A DNA stretch of 64,000 bases from Pseudomonas extremaustralis (lineage in GTDB: Bacteria > Pseudomonadota > Gammaproteobacteria > Pseudomonadales > Pseudomonadaceae). The position numbers were made by a program, and so were the translations under genes. The notes under the pieces are model-generated. The model saw nothing but the letters and a program-made list of their open reading frames with translations. It made no database searches and was not told the DNA's origin. Shown here in pieces: positions 53,388-62,405 of this stretch; the stretch's first letter is position 1; each line of letters starts with the position of its first letter. Location of the stretch: positions 2,480,001 to 2,544,000 of the forward strand of contig NZ_LT629689.1 of NCBI RefSeq assembly GCF_900102035.1. The letters are read 5' to 3'.

Positions 53388-55154
53388 ATGGACTTGAAAC
53401 AACGCTTTGCCGAGGAGTTGCGCTACCTGCGCGAACTCGGCCGCGAGTTTGCCGAGGACAACCCCCAACTGGCGCAATTTCTCGGCGATCAGGCGGGCGA
53501 CCCGGACGTGGAGCGGCTGCTGGAGGGGTTTGCCTTCCTTACCGCCAAGCTGGGGCTGAAGATCGACGACGACTTGCCGGAACTGACCCATCCGCTGTTG
53601 CAGATGCTCTGGCCCACCTATCTGCGCCCCTTGCCCAGCGCGACCATCATCCGTTTTGCACCACTGCCGAATGCGATCAGCCGGCGCCAGGTGATTCCCA
53701 AGGGAACGTCACTGTTTGCCAAACCGGTGAACGGCATTTCCTGTCAGTTCCGCACCTGCACCGACGTCAACCTGTACCCGTTGGTCTTACAAGAAGTCAG
53801 CGACGCCCACAGTCGTGAGGCCTCGGTGATGCGCATCGACCTCAAGCTGTTGACGGAGCAACCGCTGACCAGCATGGGCTGCGATCAGTTGGATTTTCAT
53901 CTGGGAGGCGATAACGCCACCGCGCTGACCCTGTACCTATGGCTCGCCCATTACCTGGACAGCGTCATGCTGCACATCGATGACCAAAGCTATCGCCTGT
54001 CGGCCAAGGATATCGGCTTCCCCGGCTTCACTCCCGAAGAGGCGTTGCTGCCCTACCCGCGCAATGTGTTCGATGGCTACCGCATCCTGCAGGAATATTT
54101 TGTATTCCCCCAGCGGTTCCATTTTTTCAGCCTGACGCGGCTGGCTCACATTTGGCCGGATGTCAGCGCCACCAGCCTGCGTTTTGAATTTCAGTTCAGC
54201 CGGCCTATGCCAGCCGATATCCGCCTGCGTACCAGTGACCTGCATCTGTACTGCGCACCGGCAGTCAACCTGTTCCGTCACGATGCCAACCCTGTCGCGC
54301 TGGACGGACGCACCCAGGAGCGACGTATCAGCCCCAGCGGCAACCGCCCCGATGCCTACGAGATTTTCAGCGTCGACCAGGTGGCCGGTTGGGACGCCGC
54401 CGACAAGGAGCGGAAGGGCGACCCGTTGCGGCGCTTTACCCCGTTCGAGTCGTTCCAGCATGAGATCGAACATGCGCGGGGCCGCACGGCCCTGTACTTT
54501 CGCACCCATCTCGAGGAGTCCCACGGCCGCGAGGGCCTGCGCCATCGCATCGCCTTTGTGCGCGGTGATGAGAGCCTGTACATCGGCGAGCATGAGGCGG
54601 CGTCCATCGAACTGACGTGCACCAATGGCGACCTGCCGCAGTTACTGAATGTGGGCGATGTGTCGCTGTCCACCGAGGTCACGCCGTCGTTTGCCACTTA
54701 CACCAACCTGATTGCACCGACTCGAAGCTATCGACCCGTACTGGACAGCAGCCTGCACTGGACGCTGATATCCAACCTGTCGTTGAACTACCTGTCGCTG
54801 CTGTCGGCCGAGCCGCTCAAGGCGGTGATCCGCGCCTATGACTTCGCCGCCTTGCATGACCTGCAACAAGCCCGAGCCACCCGCAAACGCCTCAACGGCA
54901 TCCACGCAGCCGTGACTACCCCTATCGACTGGCTGATGAAAGGCCAGCCGGTGCGAGGTGTGCAGACCTGCCTGCAACTGGACCAGAACGCCTTCCTGTG
55001 CGAGGGCGAGTTGTACCTGTTCGCCAGCGTGCTTTCGCACTTCTTCGCCCTCTACGCGAGCATCAATTCCTTCCATCGCCTGGAAGTGACCAATACCACT
55101 AACAACGAGCGCTACGAATGGCCACTGTTGACCGGCAGACAACCCGTGATCTAG
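53388..55154 (+). CDS. tssF: T6SS baseplate protein TssF
   Basis: The 588-residue VasA/ImpG-family baseplate wedge protein starts MDLKQRFAEELRYLRELGREFAEDNPQLAQFLGDQAGDPDVERLLEGFAFLTAKLGLKIDDDLPELTHPLLQMLWPTYLRPLPS, a near-consensus TssF N-terminus. It lies 7 bases after tssE and overlaps tssG by 37 bases, so production is coupled. Confidence 0.96.
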   Translation: MDLKQRFAEELRYLRELGREFAEDNPQLAQFLGDQAGDPDVERLLEGFAFLTAKLGLKIDDDLPELTHPLLQMLWPTYLRPLPSATIIRFAPLPNAISRRQVIPKGTSLFAKPVNGISCQFRTCTDVNLYPLVLQEVSDAHSREASVMRIDLKLLTEQPLTSMGCDQLDFHLGGDNATALTLYLWLAHYLDSVMLHIDDQSYRLSAKDIGFPGFTPEEALLPYPRNVFDGYRILQEYFVFPQRFHFFSLTRLAHIWPDVSATSLRFEFQFSRPMPADIRLRTSDLHLYCAPAVNLFRHDANPVALDGRTQERRISPSGNRPDAYEIFSVDQVAGWDAADKERKGDPLRRFTPFESFQHEIEHARGRTALYFRTHLEESHGREGLRHRIAFVRGDESLYIGEHEAASIELTCTNGDLPQLLNVGDVSLSTEVTPSFATYTNLIAPTRSYRPVLDSSLHWTLISNLSLNYLSLLSAEPLKAVIRAYDFAALHDLQQARATRKRLNGIHAAVTTPIDWLMKGQPVRGVQTCLQLDQNAFLCEGELYLFASVLSHFFALYASINSFHRLEVTNTTNNERYEWPLLTGRQPVI

Positions 55155-56140
55155 CCGATGTGCTGCTGGCCGACGCGCGGAACTATTCGTTTCACCGTCT
55201 GCTGGAGCACTTGCACGCCCTGCATGGCGATGACCTGGAGGCGCAGCCCCTGAGTGCCGCCGCGCGCCGTCGTGTGCGCTTGCAAAGCCATGCGGGGCTG
55301 GGCTTTCCGGCCTCCGATATCGTCGACGCTGCACGCGTGGAGGAGGATCGCGAAGACGTGCGCTATCGCCTGCGCACCAGTTTCTTTGGGCTGCATGGCA
55401 CCGACTCGCCGCTGCCCGGTTATTACCTGGATCGCCTGGCCTACGAGCAGGCTCAGGAGCGCGGGATTCGTCCAGCGTTCATGGACTTTTTCAATCATCG
55501 CTTGCTGACCTTGCTGCACCACAGCTGGCGCAAGTACCGCTACTACATCCGCTTTCAGGCCGAGGCCAGCGACCGCTTTTCACGTTATGTGTTTTCCATG
55601 ATCGGGCTGAACGACAACGATCTGCGTGGCGCAACACCGCTGCCGTGGGGGCGGCTGTTGAGCTTTGCCGGGCTGATCGCTAGTCGCAGCCGCTCACCGT
55701 CGGTGGTGTCCGGCATTGTCGAACATTGCTTCGACCTGCACGGCGTGTACATCCGTGAATTCGAGGCGCGCTCGGTGAGTTTGTCGCCGCGTCAGCGCAT
55801 GGCGCTGGGCAAGGCCAACGGCACCTTGGGCAACGATTTTGTGGTGGGTGACCGCAGCAAGACCCGCGTCAGTAAGTTCACCCTCGTCATTCCCAACCTG
55901 ACCCAGGCACGATTTCGGCAGTTTTTGCCCAGTGGCGAGCAGTTCGGGCGGTTGCGCCAGTTGATGGATTTTTTACTGCGCGATGTCACTGCCTACGACC
56001 TGGAACTGGGGCTGCGCGAAGAGGATGTGCCGCCCTTCAACCTGCAACGCGACAGCGGCACCCACCTGGGCTGGACCAGCTTTATCGAAGATCAGGAACA
56101 ACGTCATCCCACCGTGGTGCGGATTCGGGGGCGTGCATGA
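55118..56140 (+). CDS. tssG: T6SS baseplate protein TssG
   Basis: The 340-residue VasB/ImpH-family protein has the usual NYSFHRLLEHLHAL start, VRLQSHAGLGFPASDI and FFGLHGTDSPLPGYYLDRLAYEQ. It interacts with TssF as a baseplate wedge. The ATG at 55118 lies within the end of tssF. Confidence 0.95.
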   Translation: MATVDRQTTRDLADVLLADARNYSFHRLLEHLHALHGDDLEAQPLSAAARRRVRLQSHAGLGFPASDIVDAARVEEDREDVRYRLRTSFFGLHGTDSPLPGYYLDRLAYEQAQERGIRPAFMDFFNHRLLTLLHHSWRKYRYYIRFQAEASDRFSRYVFSMIGLNDNDLRGATPLPWGRLLSFAGLIASRSRSPSVVSGIVEHCFDLHGVYIREFEARSVSLSPRQRMALGKANGTLGNDFVVGDRSKTRVSKFTLVIPNLTQARFRQFLPSGEQFGRLRQLMDFLLRDVTAYDLELGLREEDVPPFNLQRDSGTHLGWTSFIEDQEQRHPTVVRIRGRA

Positions 56141-57480
56141 AGTTGACGCTGGTTATCAGCAATCCCGCGCAGTTGTTGCACGGGTATCTGCCCAGTCACC
56201 GGTTTGGTCCACAGGGTGGCAGCATCGGCAGTGCCGCGGCGGATTGGCGCCTGGAGGATCGCCACGACAGCGTTCAGCCCCATCATTGCGAAATAAGGGT
56301 CGTCGAAGGACGTTTCTGCGTGATCGACCGCAGTGGCTGCACTTACGCCAATGGCCATGACTTGCCACTGGGTCGCAATGCCGCAGTGAGCCTGAACGAT
56401 GGCGACTTGTTGCAGATCGGTGCGTACCGGGTCGCGGTGCAGTTGGGCGAGCACGTCCCACGCGCGCTCGATGAGCTGTTCAGCGACCAGCCGCAAGGCC
56501 TGCAAGCCTGGCACCTCGAGGATGTGCCGAGTCGTCCCTTGCCCGCCCCGCAACCTGCGGCTTGCGCGGAGTTCGAACGCCTTTGCCGGCCTGTGGACTT
56601 GACTGAGCAAGGCGATCCACTGCGAGCACTGCAAGCAACGCCGCCCTTAAAGCAGCCGCCTGCAGTTCAGCCGATGATTCCAAAACGTCCCGGCACGCTG
56701 TTCAGCAACCTGCGCCTGGGATCCTTGTTGCTCGCTTGCCTGACCCTCGGCGGCTGCACCATGCTCGGCAAGCTCGGTCAGGTGATCTGGACCCCATCGA
56801 TCCCGGTCGGCGGCCCCGACGATCAGCCCAGCCGCTACTCCCTGAGCCTGCACGCCAGCGAGCACGTCAACCCGCGCCTGATCAGCACCGGTACCGCACC
56901 GGATGAAGACGCAAGCCGCGCGCCTTACACCCTCAACGTTCAGGCGAGCAGCCCGCAGGCCCTGACCGACAAAGTGCAAACCCTGCTCAACCACCTTTAC
57001 CAAAACCTACCGGCCCAGTCGCCGCTGAGCGTGGCCCCCACACCCGTGGTGCCAATGTCGCCCCTCGAAGACGCGCTGCTGGGCCACTACCAAACTCAGG
57101 GTGTAAGCCTGACCACGCCCTGGGGCAACCCGACGCTGCAGCAGGTCGCCACGCCTATCGCGTTCAAGGTCCTGCAACTGAGCGACGACTCGCTGCTGGT
57201 CAACGCCAGCCCCCAGGCCATAGCCGAGGACCTGAAAAAAGCCTTGGGCAGCACCTATATCCGCGCCGACGACTACCTGCTCCAGCCCGGCCAATTCAAG
57301 TTTATCGACCTGCGCCCCGTGGATGAGGACACCCGGTTTATCGCGGTGATCGCCCACTACCACAGCAGCGAGGTCGGCCAGTGGAAACAGCATCTGCGCG
57401 TTGAACCCAAAGGCCGGCAGTACGCCGTGCTGGTGCAGTTGGATGCCTCCCAGGTCAGCCTCAAAGGGGAAACCCGATGA
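56137..57480 (+). CDS. FHA domain - TssJ lipoprotein fusion
   Basis: One uninterrupted frame of 447 residues, overlapping the tssG stop as ATGA, joins two usually separate T6SS proteins. Residues about 1-110 form an FHA domain (RLEDRHDSVQPHHCEI, DRSGCTYANGHDLPLG, LNDGDLLQIGAYRV), as in TagH. Residues 180-210 form a lipoprotein signal with lipobox LGGC (C207), followed by a TssJ/VasD-like periplasmic domain (WTPSIPVGGPDDQPSRYSLSL, KFIDLRPVDEDTRFIAVIAHY). An internal ATG at 56674 (MIPKRPG) could give a stand-alone TssJ lipoprotein, though I see no strong ribosome site there. Confidence 0.85.
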   Translation: MKLTLVISNPAQLLHGYLPSHRFGPQGGSIGSAAADWRLEDRHDSVQPHHCEIRVVEGRFCVIDRSGCTYANGHDLPLGRNAAVSLNDGDLLQIGAYRVAVQLGEHVPRALDELFSDQPQGLQAWHLEDVPSRPLPAPQPAACAEFERLCRPVDLTEQGDPLRALQATPPLKQPPAVQPMIPKRPGTLFSNLRLGSLLLACLTLGGCTMLGKLGQVIWTPSIPVGGPDDQPSRYSLSLHASEHVNPRLISTGTAPDEDASRAPYTLNVQASSPQALTDKVQTLLNHLYQNLPAQSPLSVAPTPVVPMSPLEDALLGHYQTQGVSLTTPWGNPTLQQVATPIAFKVLQLSDDSLLVNASPQAIAEDLKKALGSTYIRADDYLLQPGQFKFIDLRPVDEDTRFIAVIAHYHSSEVGQWKQHLRVEPKGRQYAVLVQLDASQVSLKGETR

Positions 57481-57517
57481 CGTCATTTTCAGCCGATTTT
57501 GCGCAGAGTAATTACCG

Positions 57518-58864
57518 ATGAGTTCACGCAACCCCGTCATCTGGCATGAGGGTTTGTTCGTCAAACCCCAACACTTTCAGCAACAGGCTCGCGCCGCCGA
57601 AGCCGCCGTGCATCAGCGCGTGCACAGTCTGAACGACGCCCTCTACGGCTTCAGCGAGCTGGAGTTGAACAGCGAATATTTGAGCTTCGGCAAGGTCGCC
57701 ATCACCAAGGCACGCGGGATCATGCCCGATGGCAGCGTGTTCGATATCCCTCGCGATTTGGCGCCCCCCGCGCCCCTGGAAATTGCCGACAGCAGTGCAG
57801 TGAACCAGATTGTCCACCTGGCCCTACCGCTGCGGTCCAACGGCGCACTCGAAGTGCGCTGGCCCGATCGCTACGGTAATAGCCGTTACATCGCCCTGCG
57901 TGAGGAAATCCGCGATACCCACAGCGATGACGGCGACCAGGTGGGTATGGACCTGGCCGTGCCCAACCTGCAATTGATGCTCGACCGCAGCGACCGCAGT
58001 GCCTTTACCGGCATCGCGTTGGGCAGGATTAAAGACAAGCGCCCGGACGGCGGTTTGGTGATGGACGAGCACTTCTACCCCACCAGCGTGTCCCTGCAAG
58101 CGGTGCCGGCTTTGCATCGCTACTTGGGTGAAGTGGCCGGGCTGATGCGTGAGCGGGCCAAGAACCTGGCTCAGCGGATTGGCTCGCCAGGGCAGTCCGG
58201 CGTGGCGGATGTCACCGACTTCAACCTGCTGCACACCCTCAATCGTTTGTTTCCACTGTTTCAGCATCTGGCTCGCCAGCGCCAGGTCCACCCGGAACGG
58301 CTGTACATCGCACTGGCCCAGGCCTGCGGCGAACTGGTGACCTTTACCGATGAAGGTCATCTGCCCCAGGAGTATCCGGCGTACCAGCACGACAACCTGC
58401 GCGAATCCTTCCAGCTTCTGGAACACACGTTGCGCCGTGCCCTGGGCACCGTGCTACAACCGCGTGCGGTGTCGCTGCCTATCGTCATGCAGCAATACGG
58501 CGTTCGCACTGCCGCCCTGCACGACAAGCGCCTGCTGGACAACGCCGAGTTCATCCTCGCGGTACGGGCCGAACTGCCCGCGCAGACCCTATGCCAGGAA
58601 CTGCCCAAGCAGATCAAGATCAGCTCCACCGAAGGCTTGGAGCAACTGGTCAGCCTGCAACTGCCGGGTATCCCGCTTATGCCGTTGCCGGTGGCGCCAC
58701 GGCACCTGCCGTTCCATGCCGGTTTCAGCTACTTCGAACTCGACCGCCATCACCCTGCGTGGCAAGGCCTGAGCAGCGGCAGCGGGTTTGGTTTCCATAT
58801 CGCGGGTAAATTCCCGGAGCTGGAGTTGCAGTTCTGGGCCATCCGGAGTGAAAAAGATGAGTGA
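57518..58864 (+). CDS. tssK: T6SS baseplate protein TssK
   Basis: The 448-residue TssK (VasE/ImpJ) joins the baseplate to the membrane complex. The start MSSRNPVIWHEGLFVKPQHFQQQARAAEAAVHQRVHSL is the typical consensus (W.EGL...PQHFQQ). It overlaps the tssL ATG by 8 bases. Confidence 0.96.
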   Translation: MSSRNPVIWHEGLFVKPQHFQQQARAAEAAVHQRVHSLNDALYGFSELELNSEYLSFGKVAITKARGIMPDGSVFDIPRDLAPPAPLEIADSSAVNQIVHLALPLRSNGALEVRWPDRYGNSRYIALREEIRDTHSDDGDQVGMDLAVPNLQLMLDRSDRSAFTGIALGRIKDKRPDGGLVMDEHFYPTSVSLQAVPALHRYLGEVAGLMRERAKNLAQRIGSPGQSGVADVTDFNLLHTLNRLFPLFQHLARQRQVHPERLYIALAQACGELVTFTDEGHLPQEYPAYQHDNLRESFQLLEHTLRRALGTVLQPRAVSLPIVMQQYGVRTAALHDKRLLDNAEFILAVRAELPAQTLCQELPKQIKISSTEGLEQLVSLQLPGIPLMPLPVAPRHLPFHAGFSYFELDRHHPAWQGLSSGSGFGFHIAGKFPELELQFWAIRSEKDE

Positions 58865-59699
58865 GTCCACGCCCAGCGAAACCACGCCGCCGACGGATAA
58901 CAGCAACCGGCTCTCCAGCTATTTGCACCCGGCCACCAGCAGCAAGAAATCCGCCCCCGTAGCGGGCCAGGCCAAGCCCGAACCGCTGCTCGCAGACCCC
59001 GAATTCGACATGCGCGGCCTGGCCTGGAACCCACTGTGCGATGCGGCCACGCCCCTGATCGGCCTGGTGATTCGCCTACGCCGCCTGGACCAGCACGACG
59101 ATGTGCCCGCGCTGTATCGAAGCGTCAGCAACCAGATCACCACGATCATGGAAGAAGTCGGCCAGCTCGACTACGACGCCGGCACGCTCAAGGTCTACTC
59201 CTACAGCCTGTGCCTGCTACTGGACGAGGTGGTCATGAGCACGACTTGGGGCAGGCTCTCCAGTTGGAGTGAACGCTCATTGCTCAGCCAGTTTCATGGG
59301 GAAACCCGAGGCGGTGAGAGGTTCTTCACCGTCATGAACAACATGCTCCCCGAAGCAGCCCGGTACCAGCACGTGCTGGAGTTCATGTACCAGTGCCTGG
59401 TCTCCGGCCTCAAAGGTAAATACGGCGCCCATACCAAGGGCGATGACGAAATACAGAAGATCATCAACCAACTGCACGGCCTGTTGCGCCCACTGCGGGG
59501 TGAAGCCCCCAAACGCCTGACCGATCCGCTGAAAAACGTCGCGCCGCGTAATTACCGGATCAAGCGGGCGTGGCCGTTGTGGACGCCATGGGCGTTGGCC
59601 GCTGTCGTGCTGACCTGCGCCTACACGATCTACTCCCTGCGCCTGAACAGCATCACTCAGGAAGTGCTGGCGTCCCTGGAACGGATTCTCAACCTGTAA
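58857..59699 (+). CDS. tssL: T6SS membrane-complex protein TssL (DotU)
   Basis: From the ATG at 58857 the protein is 280 residues; in-frame codons to 58788 lie within tssK and do not fit. The cytoplasmic DotU domain includes YSLCLLLDEVVMSTTWG and ERFFTVMNNML, followed by a single C-terminal membrane helix (WPLWTPWALAAVVLTCAYTIYSL). There is no peptidoglycan-binding extension. It works with TssM (encoded in the opposite arm) and TssJ. Confidence 0.95.
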   Translation: MSESTPSETTPPTDNSNRLSSYLHPATSSKKSAPVAGQAKPEPLLADPEFDMRGLAWNPLCDAATPLIGLVIRLRRLDQHDDVPALYRSVSNQITTIMEEVGQLDYDAGTLKVYSYSLCLLLDEVVMSTTWGRLSSWSERSLLSQFHGETRGGERFFTVMNNMLPEAARYQHVLEFMYQCLVSGLKGKYGAHTKGDDEIQKIINQLHGLLRPLRGEAPKRLTDPLKNVAPRNYRIKRAWPLWTPWALAAVVLTCAYTIYSLRLNSITQEVLASLERILNL

Positions 59700-59802
59700 C
59701 CGATTTTCAGCGTGCTCAGCCCGAGCGCCTGTAAAGCCATGGCCTCTTTGGCCAGAACCCACGACCTCACGATCGTTTAATCATCGCGACAAGGAGCTTG
59801 TC

Positions 59803-60315
59803 ATGCCAACACCCGCATTCATCAGCATCCACGGCAAAAACCAGGGCCATATCACCAAGGGCGCGTTCACCGCTGACTCGGTGGGCAACGTTTATGTGGA
59901 AGGCCACGAAGACGAAATCCTCGCCCAGGAAATCGACCACCAGATCACCACCCCCACCGACCCGCAAAGCGGTCAGCCGACCGGCCAGCGAGTACATAAA
60001 CCGCTGATCTTCACCAGCGCCCTGAGCAAAGCCTCGCCCATGCTTTACCAGGCTTTGGCCACCGGCGAGATGCTGCCGACCGTCGAGGTCAAGTGGTTCC
60101 GCACCTCGAGCGACGGCAAACAGGAGCACTTCTTCACCACCAAACTCGAGGATGCCACCGTCGTCGACATTCACACCGTGCTGCCCCACGCACAAGACAG
60201 CAGCAACGAAAACTACACCCAACTGATCAAGACCAGCCTGGCCTATCGCAAGGTCAGTTGGAGCCATGAGGTGGCCGGCACCGAAGCTTCGGATGACTGG
60301 CGTAAACCGGCTTAA
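59803..60315 (+). CDS. hcp: T6SS tube protein Hcp (TssD)
   Basis: The 170-residue Hcp-family protein forms the inner tube. MPTPAFISIHGKNQGHITKGAFTADSVGNVYVEGHEDEILAQEIDHQI and the C-terminal KVSWSHEVAGTEASDDWRKPA are standard for Hcp proteins that travel with VgrG. It is preceded by an AAGGAG ribosome site and followed by a strong hairpin before vgrG2. Confidence 0.95.
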   Translation: MPTPAFISIHGKNQGHITKGAFTADSVGNVYVEGHEDEILAQEIDHQITTPTDPQSGQPTGQRVHKPLIFTSALSKASPMLYQALATGEMLPTVEVKWFRTSSDGKQEHFFTTKLEDATVVDIHTVLPHAQDSSNENYTQLIKTSLAYRKVSWSHEVAGTEASDDWRKPA

Positions 60316-60325
60316 CCGCTAACCG

Positions 60326-60354
60326 GCCCGTTCCGCCGCACAGGCGGAACGGGC
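60326..60354. terminator. Strong 12-bp hairpin between hcp and vgrG2
   Basis: GCCCGTTCCGCC and GGCGGAACGGGC pair perfectly around a gcaca loop, 11 bases after the hcp stop and 31 bases before the vgrG2 ATG. No T run follows, so it could act as an attenuator or as an mRNA-stabilising stem that raises hcp over vgrG2 rather than as a full terminator. Confidence 0.65.
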
Positions 60355-60384
60355 ACTGATCCGGATGCACAACAAGGAGGTCTC

Positions 60385-62145
60385 ATGCCCCGTCAAAGCG
60401 ACCTGCATTACACCTTCAAACCGCTGCGGGGCGATCCCTTCGAAGTGGTTGCGTTCACCCTCGAAGAAGGCCTCTCTCAACCTTTCAAGCTTGAACTGGA
60501 GCTGGTCAGTCACCTCCCGGCCATCGACTTCTACCGCATGCTCGATCTCGCCGCGGTGTTCACCATTTGGCGCCATGACACCCCGGTGCGCTACGTCCAC
60601 GGCCTGGTCAGCCTGTTTCAGCAGGGCGACACCGGCTTTCGTCGCACCCGTTACACCGCGGTGGTCGAGCCCACCCTGGCGCGCTTCGGCCTGCGTTCCA
60701 ACTGGCGCATCTTCCAGGGCCAGACCGCGCCCGACATCATCACCCACGTATTGGCCGAGCAAAATCTGAGCGACCTGCGCAGCGACATCTGCTCCGGGCA
60801 CCAACCCCGCGAATACTGCGTGCAAGCCGGCGAAACCGACCTCGACTTCATCGCCCGCCTCGCCGCCGAGGAAGGCCTGCTCTACACCTTCGAACACCGC
60901 GCCGACGGCCACACCCTGGTCCTCACCGACCGCGTCGGTGGACTCGGCACCCTCGGCACCCACGCTGACTGCCCGGTGATCTACCAACCGATAGCCGGCG
61001 GCGATACCACGCAACCGGCACTGAGCCGCTTCCACTACACCGAACAAGTGCGCACCGCCGTGCAGGTGCAGCGCGACTACACCTTCACCCACCCGCGCTA
61101 CAACCAGCAGCACACCGCCACCGGCGGCCAGGACCTGAACAACCAGCACAAGGACTACGAACGCTACGACTATCCCGGTCGCTACAAACGCGACATCGCC
61201 GGCAAGCCCTTTACCCAGACCCGTCTGGCGGCGCTGCGCAACGACGCCAAGCTGGCGCAGCTGGAAGGCGACGATGAACGCCTGCAACCGGGGTTGGCGT
61301 TCGATCTAAGCGATCACCCGCGCGAAGACTTCAACGATCGTTGGCGCACCATCGCCATCAAACACCAGGGCAAACAGCACACCAGCTTGCAGGAAGAGTC
61401 ATTCGGCAGCGGCCCCGGCACATCCTATGAAATGCAGGCCAGCGCCATCCGCTGCACCTCTGACTGGAAAGCCCCGCTGCGCGACAAACCCTGCATCGAC
61501 GGCCCGCAGATCGCCACGGTGGTCGGCCCGCCGGGGGAAGAGATCTATTGCGATGAATGGGGCCGGGTCAAGGTGCAGTTCCCCTGGGATCGCTCGGACC
61601 AAAACAACGACCAGCGTTCGTGCTGGATTCGGGTGGCGCAGGGTTGGGCGGGAGCGACATGGGGCGCCATGGCGATTCCCCGTGTCGGCCAGGAACTGAT
61701 CATCAGCTACCTCGACGGCGATCCGGACCAACCCATCGCCACGGGTCGCACTTACCGCGCGACCAATCTGCCGCCGTATGAGCTGCCCAAACACAAGACG
61801 CGTATGACCATCAAAAGCCAAACCCACAAGGGCGAAGGGTTCAATGAGCTGCGCTTTGAAGATGAGCTGGGTCACCAGGAGGTGTTTATCCATGCCGAAA
61901 AAGATAAGAACGTCCATATCAAACACAACAACGGCATCTTCATCGGCAACGACCGCAAGGAGCGGGTGGAACACAACGAAACCGTGTCCATCGGCGATCA
62001 CCGCACTGAAGACGTCGGCCAGAACGAAACCATCAGCATCGGCGCCAACCGCAGCGTAACCATCGGCGGCAACAAGACCGAGACCATCAAGCTGGCTAAA
62101 GCCGAAACCATTGGTTTGGCCAAGGCGTTGACTGTTGGTGCGGCG
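60385..62145 (+). repeat. Right arm of the vgrG inverted repeat
   Basis: This mirrors 46780-48541. The two arms face outward from the T6SS core, 11.8 kb apart, with their 5' ends inside. Confidence 0.85.
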
Positions 62146-62397
62146 TATCAGACCAGCGTCGGCGCGGCGATGAACACCACCGTGGGCCTGAGCCAGAGCG
62201 AGCAGATCGGCATCCACAAGTCGGTGGTGGTCGGCAAGCGTTTCAGCATCGCTGCCGGTGATGAATTCAAGGTCACGGTGGGCAAATCCACTCTGGTCAT
62301 GAAGTCCGACGGCACCGTGCTGATCAATGGCCGCACCTTCGATTTCAGCGCCACCGGAGCGGTGCAAATCAACGGTAAAGACGTGGATATCAACTAG
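60385..62397 (+). CDS. vgrG2: T6SS spike protein VgrG (TssI), second copy
   Basis: This 670-residue spike shares its first ~585 residues almost exactly with vgrG1: DUF-like gp27 region, gp5 OB fold and most of the needle repeats. It ends in a DUF2345-type tip (MKSDGTVLINGRTFDFSATGAVQINGKDVDIN) without the extra tail of vgrG1. An AAGGAGG ribosome site lies upstream. It is followed after 8 bases by the DUF2169 gene, so it likely loads the DUF4150-containing effector beyond. Confidence 0.95.
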   Translation: MPRQSDLHYTFKPLRGDPFEVVAFTLEEGLSQPFKLELELVSHLPAIDFYRMLDLAAVFTIWRHDTPVRYVHGLVSLFQQGDTGFRRTRYTAVVEPTLARFGLRSNWRIFQGQTAPDIITHVLAEQNLSDLRSDICSGHQPREYCVQAGETDLDFIARLAAEEGLLYTFEHRADGHTLVLTDRVGGLGTLGTHADCPVIYQPIAGGDTTQPALSRFHYTEQVRTAVQVQRDYTFTHPRYNQQHTATGGQDLNNQHKDYERYDYPGRYKRDIAGKPFTQTRLAALRNDAKLAQLEGDDERLQPGLAFDLSDHPREDFNDRWRTIAIKHQGKQHTSLQEESFGSGPGTSYEMQASAIRCTSDWKAPLRDKPCIDGPQIATVVGPPGEEIYCDEWGRVKVQFPWDRSDQNNDQRSCWIRVAQGWAGATWGAMAIPRVGQELIISYLDGDPDQPIATGRTYRATNLPPYELPKHKTRMTIKSQTHKGEGFNELRFEDELGHQEVFIHAEKDKNVHIKHNNGIFIGNDRKERVEHNETVSIGDHRTEDVGQNETISIGANRSVTIGGNKTETIKLAKAETIGLAKALTVGAAYQTSVGAAMNTTVGLSQSEQIGIHKSVVVGKRFSIAAGDEFKVTVGKSTLVMKSDGTVLINGRTFDFSATGAVQINGKDVDIN

Positions 62398-62405
62398 GGG
62401 GCGTC

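Noticed and set aside
61960..62300. Repeated blocks in the vgrG needle (IGDHRTEDVGQNETISIG and similar)
   Set aside because: These are the normal beta-helix repeats of the gp5-like spike, not a CRISPR or mobile repeat.
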